Assembly: GCA_947564305.1 (NCBI GenBank)
Contig: CANOBT010000003.1
Location: forward strand, 1-64,000
Origin: an uncultured Lachnospiraceae bacterium
Lineage (GTDB): Bacteria; Bacillota_A; Clostridia; Lachnospirales; Lachnospiraceae
Direction of reading: 5' to 3'
DNA length: 64,000 nucleotides
Part shown: positions 35,575 through 44,118 of the stretch, in pieces
Position numbering within the stretch: position 1 is the first letter of the stretch
Layout: every line of letters starts with the position of its first letter
Program-made: the position numbers and the translations under genes
The notes under the pieces: generated by a model
Database searches by the model: none
What the model was told of the DNA's origin: nothing
Seen by the model: the letters and a program-made list of their open reading frames with translations, nothing else

Positions 35575-37149
35575 TTATTTTATATGTTTCTCAATCTTAC
35601 AGGTATGCTTTTTCGTATTCTCATCATAATTGATTCCGACAAGTAATATATCCCCTTGGTAATCCCTAAATACGTGTGGATAATCCCTGTCTTTAATCTG
35701 ATAAATCGCTTTCTCCGTAGATTTATTCCATTTGAGTTCAATAAATAGGATCGGTTTCGATATATCTGACTTTGGCATAAAAGCTACATCGGCATATCCA
35801 TGTCCGGAAGGAAGTTCATCAATCCGCCTAAAGTCTTCAATACATCCAAGATAGGCGAAATATATGGTGCGCCTTAGCGATTCTTCACTATTGTAATTAA
35901 TTGGTGAAGCATAAGTTTTATGAATTTCCTCTATAGCAGACGCTACAGCATCTTCATCCATTTGGAGAGTCAACTCCAACAGGCGGTCGGTAATCTGAAT
36001 CAATTTTACCATCTCTGTGTGCCTGCACCTCGTCACCGCAAGAATAAATTCTTCACGTACTTCTTCATTTGGAATAAAAACAGCTTTTTCTTTTGAATCA
36101 TAGGCAAGATATCCCAAATGAACCATCAAGGTTAATACATCATCTTTACTATTGATGTTGGTCATGTCATTCTGAAAGGAGCCGGGCATGACTTTTACTT
36201 TTTCACCTCCGAGCATCCTGATAATTGCTTCTTTTAACCCATCCAAATCCATATCAATATAAATTTTTAGTGATTCATAGGTTTCGGTTCTCGTCCAGTA
36301 ATTGCCGAACTCTTCGCTTTTGATTGCCTCCATTACTGAATTGGGACTGTAGACGGATTGGAGTCTGTTGAAGGAATATCCATCATACCAATACTTCATC
36401 TCCTCAAAATCCATATTATATTGCATACAAAGGTCTCTTACCTCCGGTTCCGTGAAACCCACATATTTTGCCAGACGTCTTGGCGTGAGCATGGTGTACT
36501 CTCGAAAATCAGATACTGCGGACTGGTTACCGTATTTTTTTATCGGGAGAATACCGGTCATATACGCTCCTTCAATCATCTTATCTGTAATGATGCCGCT
36601 TCGGAATAATCCACGCAACAGGGAGATGTACTCTTCCTGCAATACGGTATCATTTTTGGCTTCCCGGAATAAGGCGTCCCATTCGTCAATGATAATAATA
36701 AATTTATTTCCTGTTTCCTCTGCAATGGATAGCAGCATCTGTGGAAATGTATCCTGTTTTTGCACTTTTGGAAATGCATCTGATAATTCTTTGATTACAT
36801 CTGCCTGTAATACGGATACAACGTTTTTAATATCTTTTGTATTGGCGATAAACCATGTCAAATCGAGATAAATTACGTTATATTGATTCAGATATTTTTC
36901 AAAAGAAGAATCTTTTGATATATCCAGGCCTTGGAATAGCTCATGGGAATCGCAGCTTTTATCGTAGTAAGCACACAGCATTTGCGCTGCATAAGATTTT
37001 CCAAAACGCCGCGGCCTGCTTACGCAGGTCAGTTTATCTGTTGTGCCTAAGGTACTGTTGATGAATGCAATCATTTCCGTCTTATCGATATAAATTCCCT
37101 TCACTGCAGATTCAAATCCAGCCTTTCCTGCATTCAGGTACTTTCCCAT
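35575..37149 (-). CDS. AAA-ATPase-like / PD-(D/E)XK nuclease domain protein, 524 aa
   Basis: Starts MGKYLNAGKAGFESAVKGIYIDKT. The N-terminal 'AAA-ATPase-like' domain has Walker A RPRRFGKSYAA (about 45-55) and Walker B KFIIIIDEWDALF. The C-terminal PD-(D/E)XK half (PDDEXK_9) reads HGYADVAFMPKS...PILFIELKWNKSTEKAI, with Asp, Glu and Lys of the nuclease site, near 450-480. Many copies occur in Bacteroides and Lachnospiraceae; they are thought to be mobile or defence-related, with no settled role. Single gene; upstream is the promoter region for the divergent MarR operon. Confidence 0.85.
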   Translation of the reverse strand: MGKYLNAGKAGFESAVKGIYIDKTEMIAFINSTLGTTDKLTCVSRPRRFGKSYAAQMLCAYYDKSCDSHELFQGLDISKDSSFEKYLNQYNVIYLDLTWFIANTKDIKNVVSVLQADVIKELSDAFPKVQKQDTFPQMLLSIAEETGNKFIIIIDEWDALFREAKNDTVLQEEYISLLRGLFRSGIITDKMIEGAYMTGILPIKKYGNQSAVSDFREYTMLTPRRLAKYVGFTEPEVRDLCMQYNMDFEEMKYWYDGYSFNRLQSVYSPNSVMEAIKSEEFGNYWTRTETYESLKIYIDMDLDGLKEAIIRMLGGEKVKVMPGSFQNDMTNINSKDDVLTLMVHLGYLAYDSKEKAVFIPNEEVREEFILAVTRCRHTEMVKLIQITDRLLELTLQMDEDAVASAIEEIHKTYASPINYNSEESLRRTIYFAYLGCIEDFRRIDELPSGHGYADVAFMPKSDISKPILFIELKWNKSTEKAIYQIKDRDYPHVFRDYQGDILLVGINYDENTKKHTCKIEKHIK

Positions 37150-37290
37150 AAGCCTTCACGCTCCTTCACTCATATTGATGCCGTCGATTATTTTAGTAAA
37201 GGCATCATAAGCATAGTGTATCACAAAGTATTCTGGCGCTCAAGAATCAAAAAAGTTATGTTATTTCCCCTGTTATCTGCAAAAAATATC

Positions 37291-37390
37291 TTGACAAAAA
37301 TTGGAAAAGTGATAAAATATGTTTTGCGAGCGAATTGTTTTATAAACAAACAATATGCGGGACAAACAATTTTTAAAGAAAACAATTCGC
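37291..37390 (+). promoter_or_regulatory. Promoter and MarR-type operator of the ABC exporter operon
   Basis: TTGACA (37291-37296), 16 bases, TAAAAT (37313-37318). Just downstream, GCGAATTGTTTT (37330-37341) and AAAACAATTCGC (37379-37390) form a perfect 12-bp inverted repeat, with further ACAAACAAT elements between. Placement over the start region suits autorepression by the MarR protein encoded 67 bases later. Confidence 0.6.
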
Positions 37391-37456
37391 ATATAAAACA
37401 ATCTGGAAGGCAGGCAGTCTCTTGCGCCGCAAACAGACGCAAAACAGGGAGGTGAC

Positions 37457-37921
37457 ATGATGAAAGAAACGGAACATATCAGCAACCAGGTTGGATTCGA
37501 GATTCACCGGACAGCGCATATGATGTCCAGGAAGCTGGAGGGGAAGGTGAAGGAGCTGGGAGTTGACGAGGTCACCCTGACTCATGGATGGATCATCCGG
37601 TTTCTGTACGAGAACAGGGAGAAGGACATTTACCAGAAAGACATAGAAAAATATTTTCTGGTGGGCAGGTCTACTGTGGCGAACTGCATTAAGCTCATGG
37701 AGAAAAAGGGGCTTATCCGCAGGGAGTTTGTGGAGTGCGATGCAAGGCTGAAGAAGGTCCTTTTGACGGAAAAAGGAATTCGGGCCCATGAGACGATTGA
37801 GTCAGTAATCGGGGAACTCAATTCAGATTTGCTGGAAGGGATTGAGGAAGAAGATGTAAAAACATTTCTGAGAATTATACGGAAACTCAAGAAAAATATA
37901 GAGGAGGGAGAGAGCCTATGA
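37457..37921 (+). CDS. MarR-family regulator, 154 aa
   Basis: ATG 37457 follows GGGAGGTGAC. Winged-helix motifs: KDIYQKDIEKYFLVGRSTVANCIKLMEKKGLIRR (about 55-90) and the wing ECDARLKKVLLTEKG. Dimerisation helices lie at both ends (SNQVGFEIHRTAHMMSRKLE; TFLRIIRKLKKNIEEG). Its stop overlaps the start of the first exporter gene (ATGA), so it is likely the autorepressor of the operon, released by a toxic ligand. Confidence 0.85.
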   Translation: MMKETEHISNQVGFEIHRTAHMMSRKLEGKVKELGVDEVTLTHGWIIRFLYENREKDIYQKDIEKYFLVGRSTVANCIKLMEKKGLIRREFVECDARLKKVLLTEKGIRAHETIESVIGELNSDLLEGIEEEDVKTFLRIIRKLKKNIEEGESL

Positions 37922-39732
37922 TCAGGACTTTGTTAAAAGAGGTAAAAGAATATAAGCGGGCCTCCATCGCAACCCCATTGTTCATGATCCTGGAGGTTTT
38001 GATGGAGACGCTCATCCCATTTTTGATGGCTTCCATCATTGATGACGGAGTCAATGCAGGAGACATGGGACATATCTATAAGGTAGGCGGATTGATGGTG
38101 GTGGCTGCTGCGATTGGCCTGTTTGCCGGAATGGCAGGCGGACGTTACGGGGCAAAGGCTTCCGCCGGATTTGCGAAAAATCTAAGAGAGTCCATGTTCA
38201 ACCATATCCAGACATTTTCATTCGCAAATATTGATAAATTCAGTACGGCAGGATTGGTTACCCGTCTGACTACGGATGTGACTAATCTGCAGAATGCTTA
38301 TCAGATGACATTAAGAATGTTTACCAGGGCTCCGGCCAGCATGCTGTGTGCTATGATCATGGCATTCAGTATCAATGCACGACTGTCACGCATCTATCTT
38401 GTCGCAGTCATTATTCTGGGAGTGATTTTATTTTTCATCATCCGGCATGCTACCGGTTTTTTCGAGCAGGCATTTCCAAAATATGACGATTTGAACGCAT
38501 CTGTCCAGGAAAACGTGTCTGCTGTCCGTGTTGTGAAGGCTTATGTCAGAGAAGATCAGGAGACGAGCAAATTTCAAAGAGCCAGCCAGAACATTTATAA
38601 TATCTTTGTAAAAGCGGAATGTAATGTTATTGTGAATGCGCCGCTGATGATGTTTACGGTATATACCTGTATCATTTTAATTAGCTGGTTCGGAGCAAAG
38701 ATGATTGTAAGCTCCACTTTGACGACCGGAGAATTGATGAGTCTGTTGGCGTATTGCATGAATATTTTGATGAGCCTGATGATGCTGTCCATGGTATTTG
38801 TCATGATTTCTATGAGTATGGCAAGTATCCGCCGTATTTCCGAGGTTTTGAATGAAAAAAGTGATCTGGAAAATCCGGCGCAGCCTGTTTATGACGTGGC
38901 AGATGGAAGCATTACGTTCCGGCATGTGGATTTTGCCTATAAAAAAGACAGCGCCGAGCCGGTGCTGAAAGATATAAATTTAGACATCCGTTCCGGAGAG
39001 ACCATCGGTATTATCGGCGGGACCGGAAGCGCCAAGACCAGTCTTGTCAACCTGGTCAGTCGTCTGTACGACGTGACGAAAGGGGAAGTGCTGGTAGGCG
39101 GACGAAATGTGAAGGAATATGATATGGACAGTTTAAGAAATCAAGTGTCTGTGGTGCTGCAGAATAATGTGTTATTTTCCGGCAGCATTTTAGACAATCT
39201 GCGCTGGGGTGACGTGAATGCCACGGATGAGGAATGCGAGGCAGCCTGCCGTCTGGCCTGTGCGGATGAATTTATCCAGAGATTCCCGGACAAATATCAT
39301 ACTCATATTGAACAGGGCGGAAATAATGTGTCCGGTGGCCAGAAGCAAAGGCTTTGTATTGCACGTGCCTTGCTGAAAAAGCCGAAAATCTTGATTCTGG
39401 ACGACAGCACCAGCGCGGTGGATACGGCTACGGACAGCAAAATCCGCCGGGCATTTAGGGAGGAAATTCCAGATACGACCAAATTGATTATTGCTCAGAG
39501 AATTTCCAGTGTGCAGGATGCGGACCGCATCATTGTCATGGAGGAAGGCCGAATTGACGGATTTGGAACTCATGAAGAGCTGCTTGCAGGAAATGAAATT
39601 TACCGTGAGGTCTACGAATCACAGACCCAGGGCGGCGGAGATTTTGATGAAAAGGGCAGAGCGGACTTTGATGAATCCACAGAAGAACGCGAATCTGCCA
39701 GAGCGATTCAGAAGAAGGGAGGTGCAGCATAA
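37918..39732 (+). CDS. Heterodimeric ABC exporter subunit with degenerate ATP site, 604 aa
   Basis: Six membrane helices (ABC type-1 fold) precede the nucleotide-binding domain. Walker A is GGTGSAKTSL (Ala where Gly is usual), the signature is NVSGGQKQRLCIARALL, and Walker B is ILILDDSTSAVDTA, with Asp replacing the catalytic Glu. This is the pattern of the TM287-like subunit in heterodimeric multidrug exporters: one ATP site is non-hydrolytic. It overlaps both its neighbours in the operon. Exported compound unknown. Confidence 0.87.
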   Translation: MIRTLLKEVKEYKRASIATPLFMILEVLMETLIPFLMASIIDDGVNAGDMGHIYKVGGLMVVAAAIGLFAGMAGGRYGAKASAGFAKNLRESMFNHIQTFSFANIDKFSTAGLVTRLTTDVTNLQNAYQMTLRMFTRAPASMLCAMIMAFSINARLSRIYLVAVIILGVILFFIIRHATGFFEQAFPKYDDLNASVQENVSAVRVVKAYVREDQETSKFQRASQNIYNIFVKAECNVIVNAPLMMFTVYTCIILISWFGAKMIVSSTLTTGELMSLLAYCMNILMSLMMLSMVFVMISMSMASIRRISEVLNEKSDLENPAQPVYDVADGSITFRHVDFAYKKDSAEPVLKDINLDIRSGETIGIIGGTGSAKTSLVNLVSRLYDVTKGEVLVGGRNVKEYDMDSLRNQVSVVLQNNVLFSGSILDNLRWGDVNATDEECEAACRLACADEFIQRFPDKYHTHIEQGGNNVSGGQKQRLCIARALLKKPKILILDDSTSAVDTATDSKIRRAFREEIPDTTKLIIAQRISSVQDADRIIVMEEGRIDGFGTHEELLAGNEIYREVYESQTQGGGDFDEKGRADFDESTEERESARAIQKKGGAA

Positions 39733-41636
39733 TGCCGGGACCAATGAACAGAGGACCAAGGGGAATGAAATCACAGGTAAAGAATCCTGGAAAATTGCTT
39801 GTACGGCTTATGAAATATGTGTTCCGTGATTACATGATCCACTGCATTTTCGTATTTATCTTTATTTTCCTTGGAGTCATTGCAAATGTGCAGGGAACCA
39901 TGTTTACAAAGAATCTGATTGACGATTACATCACACCGTTTTTGCTGACAGATTCACCGGACTTCACGCCTCTTGCACACGCAATCGGCAGAGTGGCTGT
40001 ATTTTATGCAATCGGAATTGTCTCGACATATGCATACAACCGGATTATGGTGACAGTGACCCAGGGAACACTGCGGAATATGAGAAATGAATTATTTGCC
40101 CATATGCAGAAGTTGCCGATTAAATATTTTGATACCCATGCTCATGGGGATATTATGTCGGTCTACACCAACGATATTGACACGCTGCGCCAGATGATCA
40201 GCCAGAGTATCCCTCAGATTATCAACAGTGCATTTACCATTGTCAGTGTATTTATCAGTATGTTAATTTTGAATATTCCTTTGACAATTGTAACTTTGAT
40301 CATGGTGGCAGTGATGTTGTTCTGCTCCCAGAAAGCGGCGGGAAACAGCGGAAAATATTTCCTGGAGCAGCAGAGGAACCTGGGCGCGGTAAACGGCTAT
40401 ATTGAGGAAATGATGAACGGGCAGAAGGTGGTGAAGGTATTCTGCCACGAGGAAGAAAGCAAGAAAGAATTCAAGGAACTCAACGACAAGCTGTTTGTGA
40501 GCGCAGACAGGGCCAATACATTTGCCAATTTCCTTGGACCGATCAATGCGCAGCTTGGCAACATCAGCTATGTCATTTGTGCGATGGTGGGAGGAATCCT
40601 TGCCTTGAATAAGGTAGGCGGATTTACCCTGGGCGGTCTTGCCAGCTTCCTCACCTTCAACAAGAGTTTCAGTATGCCGATCAACCAGGTCAGCCAGCAG
40701 CTCAACGCTATCGTTATGGCTATGGCAGGCGCGGAAAGAATATTTCGGTTGATGGACGAAAAAGAGGAAACAGACGCAGGCTACGTCACCTTGGTCAATG
40801 TGACCGAAGAAAACGGGGAACTCAAGGAGAGCAAAGAGCGTACCGGAAGATGGGCGTGGAAACATGTCCACCAGGCGGACAAATCGGTGGACTATGTGGA
40901 ACTGATGGGAAATGTAGTTTTCGACGGCGTGGATTTCGGATACAATGATGACAAGATTGTGCTTCATGATGTGAAATTGTTTGCGGAACCGGGACAGAAG
41001 ATTGCCTTTGTAGGCTCCACCGGAGCAGGTAAAACGACTATCACGAATCTGATCAACCGGTTCTATGATATTCAGGACGGGAAGATTCGTTATGACGGCA
41101 TCAATGTAAATAAGATTAAGAAGGCAGATTTGCGCCGTTCTTTGGGAATCGTGCTGCAGGACACCCATTTATTTACCGGGACAGTCAAGGAAAATATCCG
41201 GTTCGGCAAACTGGACGCAACAGACGAGGAAATTGTGGCAGCGGCAAAACTGGCAAATGCGGATGGATTTATCCGCAGGCTTCCCAATGGATATGACACC
41301 ATGCTTACCGGCGACGGGGCGAACTTAAGCCAGGGGCAGAGGCAGCTTCTTGCCATTGCCAGGGCAGCGGTGGCAGACCCGCCGGTATTGATTCTGGATG
41401 AGGCGACCAGCTCCATTGATACGAGGACAGAGAGAATCATCCAGGAAGGTATGGACCGGCTGATGAGCGGACGGACCACATTTGTGATTGCGCACCGGTT
41501 ATCTACGGTACGCAATTCCGACTGTATCATGGTACTGGAACAGGGCAGGATTATTGAGCGCGGAACGCACGACCAGCTGATAGAAGAGCAGGGGAAATAT
41601 TATCAGTTGTATACAGGAAATGCGATTACGGCGTGA
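39732..41636 (+). CDS. Heterodimeric ABC exporter subunit with catalytic ATP site, 634 aa
   Basis: The start overlaps the stop of the partner by one base (TAATG). Six membrane helices follow, then Walker A FVGSTGAGKTTITN, Q-loop VLQDTHLF, signature NLSQGQRQLLAIARA, Walker B VLILDEATSSID with catalytic Glu, and H-loop VIAHRLSTV. An inserted segment of about 30 residues with a charged ENGELKESKERTGRW stretch lies just before the ATPase domain. It pairs with the previous gene as TM288-like partner. Confidence 0.87.
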   Translation: MPGPMNRGPRGMKSQVKNPGKLLVRLMKYVFRDYMIHCIFVFIFIFLGVIANVQGTMFTKNLIDDYITPFLLTDSPDFTPLAHAIGRVAVFYAIGIVSTYAYNRIMVTVTQGTLRNMRNELFAHMQKLPIKYFDTHAHGDIMSVYTNDIDTLRQMISQSIPQIINSAFTIVSVFISMLILNIPLTIVTLIMVAVMLFCSQKAAGNSGKYFLEQQRNLGAVNGYIEEMMNGQKVVKVFCHEEESKKEFKELNDKLFVSADRANTFANFLGPINAQLGNISYVICAMVGGILALNKVGGFTLGGLASFLTFNKSFSMPINQVSQQLNAIVMAMAGAERIFRLMDEKEETDAGYVTLVNVTEENGELKESKERTGRWAWKHVHQADKSVDYVELMGNVVFDGVDFGYNDDKIVLHDVKLFAEPGQKIAFVGSTGAGKTTITNLINRFYDIQDGKIRYDGINVNKIKKADLRRSLGIVLQDTHLFTGTVKENIRFGKLDATDEEIVAAAKLANADGFIRRLPNGYDTMLTGDGANLSQGQRQLLAIARAAVADPPVLILDEATSSIDTRTERIIQEGMDRLMSGRTTFVIAHRLSTVRNSDCIMVLEQGRIIERGTHDQLIEEQGKYYQLYTGNAITA

Positions 41637-41671
41637 GAAGGATGGATTAATGTTGATATGTTAAGATAATA

Positions 41672-41713
41672 AGTCGCCTGGGTCATAGTTGTATGGCTCA
41701 GGCGACTGTTTTT
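41672..41713 (+). terminator. Intrinsic terminator of the ABC exporter operon
   Basis: AGTCGCCTGGGTCAT (41672 on) pairs with ATGGCTCAGGCGACT (ending 41707), followed by GTTTTT. Confidence 0.85.
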
Positions 41714-41856
41714 GCAATTATAGAGCAGTTAAGATTGTTTTTTCATTTTTGAATGTTGAAATAAGGCAGTTATCCTTTCCTTTTGTATTTTCTTACGACA
41801 GATTAAAATAAAGTAATGGATTGTTAAGGATACAAAAGAGGAGGCAGAAAGAAGAA

Positions 41857-42459
41857 ATGGTATACGGATATGTGCGTGTAAGTACAAGGGAGCAGAATGA
41901 AGACAGGCAGCTGCTTGCGCTGGATGAAAAAAAGGTGCCGAAAGCCAATATTTTTATTGATAAGCAGTCAGGTAAAGACTTTGAACGGCCGATGTATCAG
42001 AGAATGCTGCGGAAATTAAGACCGGACGACCTGATCTATGTGAAAAGCATTGACCGCCTGGGACGGAATTATGAGGATATTCTGGAGCAGTGGAGGGTTC
42101 TGACAAAGGAGCTCAAGGTAGATATCGTGGTTCTGGATATGGAACTTTTGGATACCAGGAAGGGCAAGGACCTGATGGGGACATTTTTGAGCGACATTGT
42201 ACTGCAGGTGCTGTCTTTTGTGGCGGAAAATGAGCGGAAGAATATCAGGCAGAGGCAGAAAGAAGGAATACAAGCGGCGAAGCTCAGGGGCGTGCAGTTT
42301 GGCAGGCCGAGCCATCCGGTGCCGGACGATTTTGAACAGATATGTTATAGATGGGAGAGTGGCGAGCTTTTGGGGAAAGAGGCGGCAGAACTCTGCGATA
42401 TGCCGCTGACCACATTTTATGGAAGGGCGAAGAAGATGAAAGAGGAGTCGGGGTGGTAG
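41857..42459 (+). CDS. Serine recombinase (resolvase/invertase type), 200 aa
   Basis: ATG 41857 starts the domain exactly (MVYGYVRVSTREQNEDRQL); the longer frame from TTG 41821 includes the AGGAGG region. Catalytic Ser9, Arg in VRVSTRE, and DLIYVKSIDRLGRNYEDIL with the conserved D-R-x-G-R are visible. The C-terminal HTH_7 (GRPSHPVPDDFEQICYRWESGEL...ELCDMPLTTFYGRAKKM) binds DNA. The family makes site-specific cuts at short inverted sites. No cognate res site or invertible segment was recognised nearby; it opens the accessory stretch that ends at 46 kb. Confidence 0.87.
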   Translation: MVYGYVRVSTREQNEDRQLLALDEKKVPKANIFIDKQSGKDFERPMYQRMLRKLRPDDLIYVKSIDRLGRNYEDILEQWRVLTKELKVDIVVLDMELLDTRKGKDLMGTFLSDIVLQVLSFVAENERKNIRQRQKEGIQAAKLRGVQFGRPSHPVPDDFEQICYRWESGELLGKEAAELCDMPLTTFYGRAKKMKEESGW

Positions 42460-42536
42460 GGAAATGTAAAAGGTAATTAGAAAATGTAATATTATTGTAT
42501 TTTTATGGATTGTAACGAACAAATTTAAAGAGAATG

Positions 42537-42565
42537 TTGAGGAAAACTACTTTTAAGTGTATACT
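42537..42565 (+). promoter_or_regulatory. Sigma-A promoter of the Rpn gene at 42590
   Basis: TTGAGG (42537-42542), 17 bases, TATACT (42560-42565). It lies just before ATG 42590 and excludes the earlier in-frame ATG at 42557 as the true start. Confidence 0.65.
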
Positions 42566-42589
42566 ATTTGTAAGAAAAGGGGGTGGATT

Positions 42590-43597
42590 ATGGGAAGGAT
42601 AGACACTATTACTAAGGAATATATACGAAATCCGATTGTTTTTGCTGATGCGTTCAACCAGTTCCTGTACCATGGGGATCAGAAAATAGATCCTGCCCGG
42701 CTGACAGAATTGGATACAACGGAAATTGTGGTTCCTTATGGGGCAGATGGCGCGGATATGCCGGAGCAGAAATACAGAGATGTGCTGAAGCTTTTAAACG
42801 CTATGACGGATGGTGAAGCTGCATACTGTGTTATGGGTATCGAAAACCAGACTGAGATTCACTATGCCCTTCCTGTCAGAAACGGTGTTTATGACTTTCT
42901 CCAACTGTCCCACCAAGTCAGTGAAGCGGCAAACTCCCATAAGAAAGCCATGAAGGAAAAGGCGGCCGGACAGTCAGATGGGAAACCGTCAGGGGAAGAA
43001 CCAACAACCGGGGAGTTCCTGAGCGGCTTTTGGAGAACAGATCGTCTTGTACCAGTGATTACTCTTGTAATATATTTTGGGGCTGATGACTGGGACGCGC
43101 CTCTTTCCCTAAAAGAAATGTATTCCAATACCAACAGCATAATCCTGGCACATGCGCCTGATTATCACGTGAATCTGACCGCTCCAAAAGAGATGTCAGA
43201 TGGGGAGATTGATGAATTCCATTCGACCCTGCGGGAAGTGATGCTGTATATCAAATATTCCAAAAACAAGGCAAAATTGGATGAAATCATAGAAAAGAAT
43301 TTCAAGTTCAAAAGTATGGAAAGACAGGCGGCGGATGTAATCAATATCATTACGGGATCCAGGTTGAAGTATCCCGAGGGAAAAGGAGATGTGAACATGT
43401 GTTTGGCGATTCAACAAATGCGGGAAGAAAGCAAGATAGAAGGCAAGATAGAAGGCAAGATAGAAGGCAAGATAGAAGGCGCGGTTTTAATGTGCAAAAA
43501 TCTGGGAGTGTCTTTGACAGATACGATAAACCAGATTGCGGAGATATTCCATTTATCTGAAAGTGAATCTAATGAAGCGGTGAAGCAATATTGGTAA
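42590..43597 (+). CDS. Rpn/YhgA-like PD-(D/E)XK family protein, 335 aa
   Basis: AAAAGGGGGTGG precedes ATG 42590. The N-terminal MGRIDTITKEYIRNPIVFADAFNQFLYHG and the following YCVMGIENQTEIHYALPVRNGVYDF (core E-x-Q) match the Rpn/transposase-like nuclease family, distant from the copies at 8.4-10.8 kb. The PVITLVIYFG strand is family-typical. It includes a low-complexity insertion (KEKAAGQSDGKPSGEEPTTG) and an IEGK x4 repeat before the helical tail. Nuclease activity inferred. Confidence 0.78.
   Translation: MGRIDTITKEYIRNPIVFADAFNQFLYHGDQKIDPARLTELDTTEIVVPYGADGADMPEQKYRDVLKLLNAMTDGEAAYCVMGIENQTEIHYALPVRNGVYDFLQLSHQVSEAANSHKKAMKEKAAGQSDGKPSGEEPTTGEFLSGFWRTDRLVPVITLVIYFGADDWDAPLSLKEMYSNTNSIILAHAPDYHVNLTAPKEMSDGEIDEFHSTLREVMLYIKYSKNKAKLDEIIEKNFKFKSMERQAADVINIITGSRLKYPEGKGDVNMCLAIQQMREESKIEGKIEGKIEGKIEGAVLMCKNLGVSLTDTINQIAEIFHLSESESNEAVKQYW
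43433..43480 (+). repeat. Four exact 12-base units encoding KIEG
   Basis: AAGATAGAAGGC occurs four times in a row with no mismatch (43433, 43445, 43457, 43469). The array encodes a charged coiled-coil hinge in the same place where the 9869 gene has its RGER expansion. Perfect identity suggests recent slippage. Confidence 0.9.
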
Positions 43598-43603
43598 AAA
43601 GAC

Positions 43604-43637
43604 AGTGGATGCGTACCTGACTGGAGACGCATCCACT
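43604..43637 (+). terminator. Intrinsic terminator after the Rpn gene
   Basis: AGTGGATGCGT (43604-43614) pairs with ACGCATCCACT (43627-43637), followed by TTTTG. Confidence 0.85.
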
Positions 43638-43721
43638 TTTTGAGTGATGACAGATACATTGTTTGTTCAAGAAGTTCCGGCATAACGGATGAATTCTAAA
43701 AAGATTACTTCCATGCGATTT

Positions 43722-43949
43722 TTAAGCGGCGGCATCGCTGTAATGTACAACCGCGATTTCAGTCATAATATTTTTTGATCTGGCTATAATTTTTTCTAAC
43801 TGAACTTAATGGCTATAAGAAACCTCACCGCATTGTGTGCACACCTGGGAGGGAACATCTTCCATACTGATATTTCTAAAAAATAAAACGCCATTACGAA
43901 AAAGTGTACTTTTTCGTAATGGCATATCCTCTGCAAAATTCTTAACCAT
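43722..43949 (-). pseudogene. Broken MqsA/YgiT-type zinc-finger antitoxin
   Basis: On the minus strand one frame reads MVKNFAEDMPLRKSTLFRNG, then FFRNISMEDVPSQVCTQCGE and VSYSH, a TAA at 43806-43808, and then VQLEKIIARSKNIMTEIAVV HYSDAAA and a second stop (43722). Read through the internal stop, VPSQVCTQCGEVSYS..LEKII...K..MTEIAVV.YSD is the C-terminal pattern of MqsA-family antitoxins. The N-terminal CxxC of those proteins is missing, and no partner toxin frame is left. One nonsense mutation plus N-terminal loss make this a remnant. A short 39-residue product from ATG 43925 could still be made from the promoter at 43948-43976. Confidence 0.6.
43891..43922. repeat. 32-base palindrome
   Basis: CCATTACGAAAAAGT-GT-ACTTTTTCGTAATGG: 15-bp perfect arms around a 2-base centre. 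It lies inside the antitoxin remnant, just downstream of its promoter. A related sequence occurs at 44031. Confidence 0.85.
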
Positions 43950-43976
43950 TCTATACTACTATCGGCAATTAGTCAA
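43948..43976 (-). promoter_or_regulatory. Minus-strand promoter for the antitoxin remnant
   Basis: On the minus strand: TTGACT (complement of 43971-43976), 17 bases, TAGAAT (complement of 43948-43953). It lies between two related palindromes (43891-43922 and 44031-44056). Confidence 0.55.
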
Positions 43977-44030
43977 TATAATTAACCCCTTTTTTGTACA
44001 ATTTAACGAATTTCCCTCAAATGGGAATCA

Positions 44031-44056
44031 TTACTAAAAAGTACACTTTTTCGTAA
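44031..44056. repeat. Second palindrome, same core
   Basis: TTACTAAAAAGT-AC-ACTTTTTCGTAA: 12-base arms with one mismatch, sharing AAAAAGTnnACTTTTTCGTAA with the first. The pair brackets 108 bases holding the minus-strand promoter; the second lies 62 bases before the TnpB-like start codon. Confidence 0.8.
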
Positions 44057-44118
44057 CCGCTTTCTGGATATGGGATGTTATCAGGTCCTGAAATCTTACA
44101 TTCCAGGAGGAAGAGGAG

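Noticed and set aside
43837..44037. Plus-strand 66-codon ORF containing PLRKSVLFRNG
   Set aside because: The similarity to the antitoxin remnant arises because the underlying DNA is a palindrome read on both strands.
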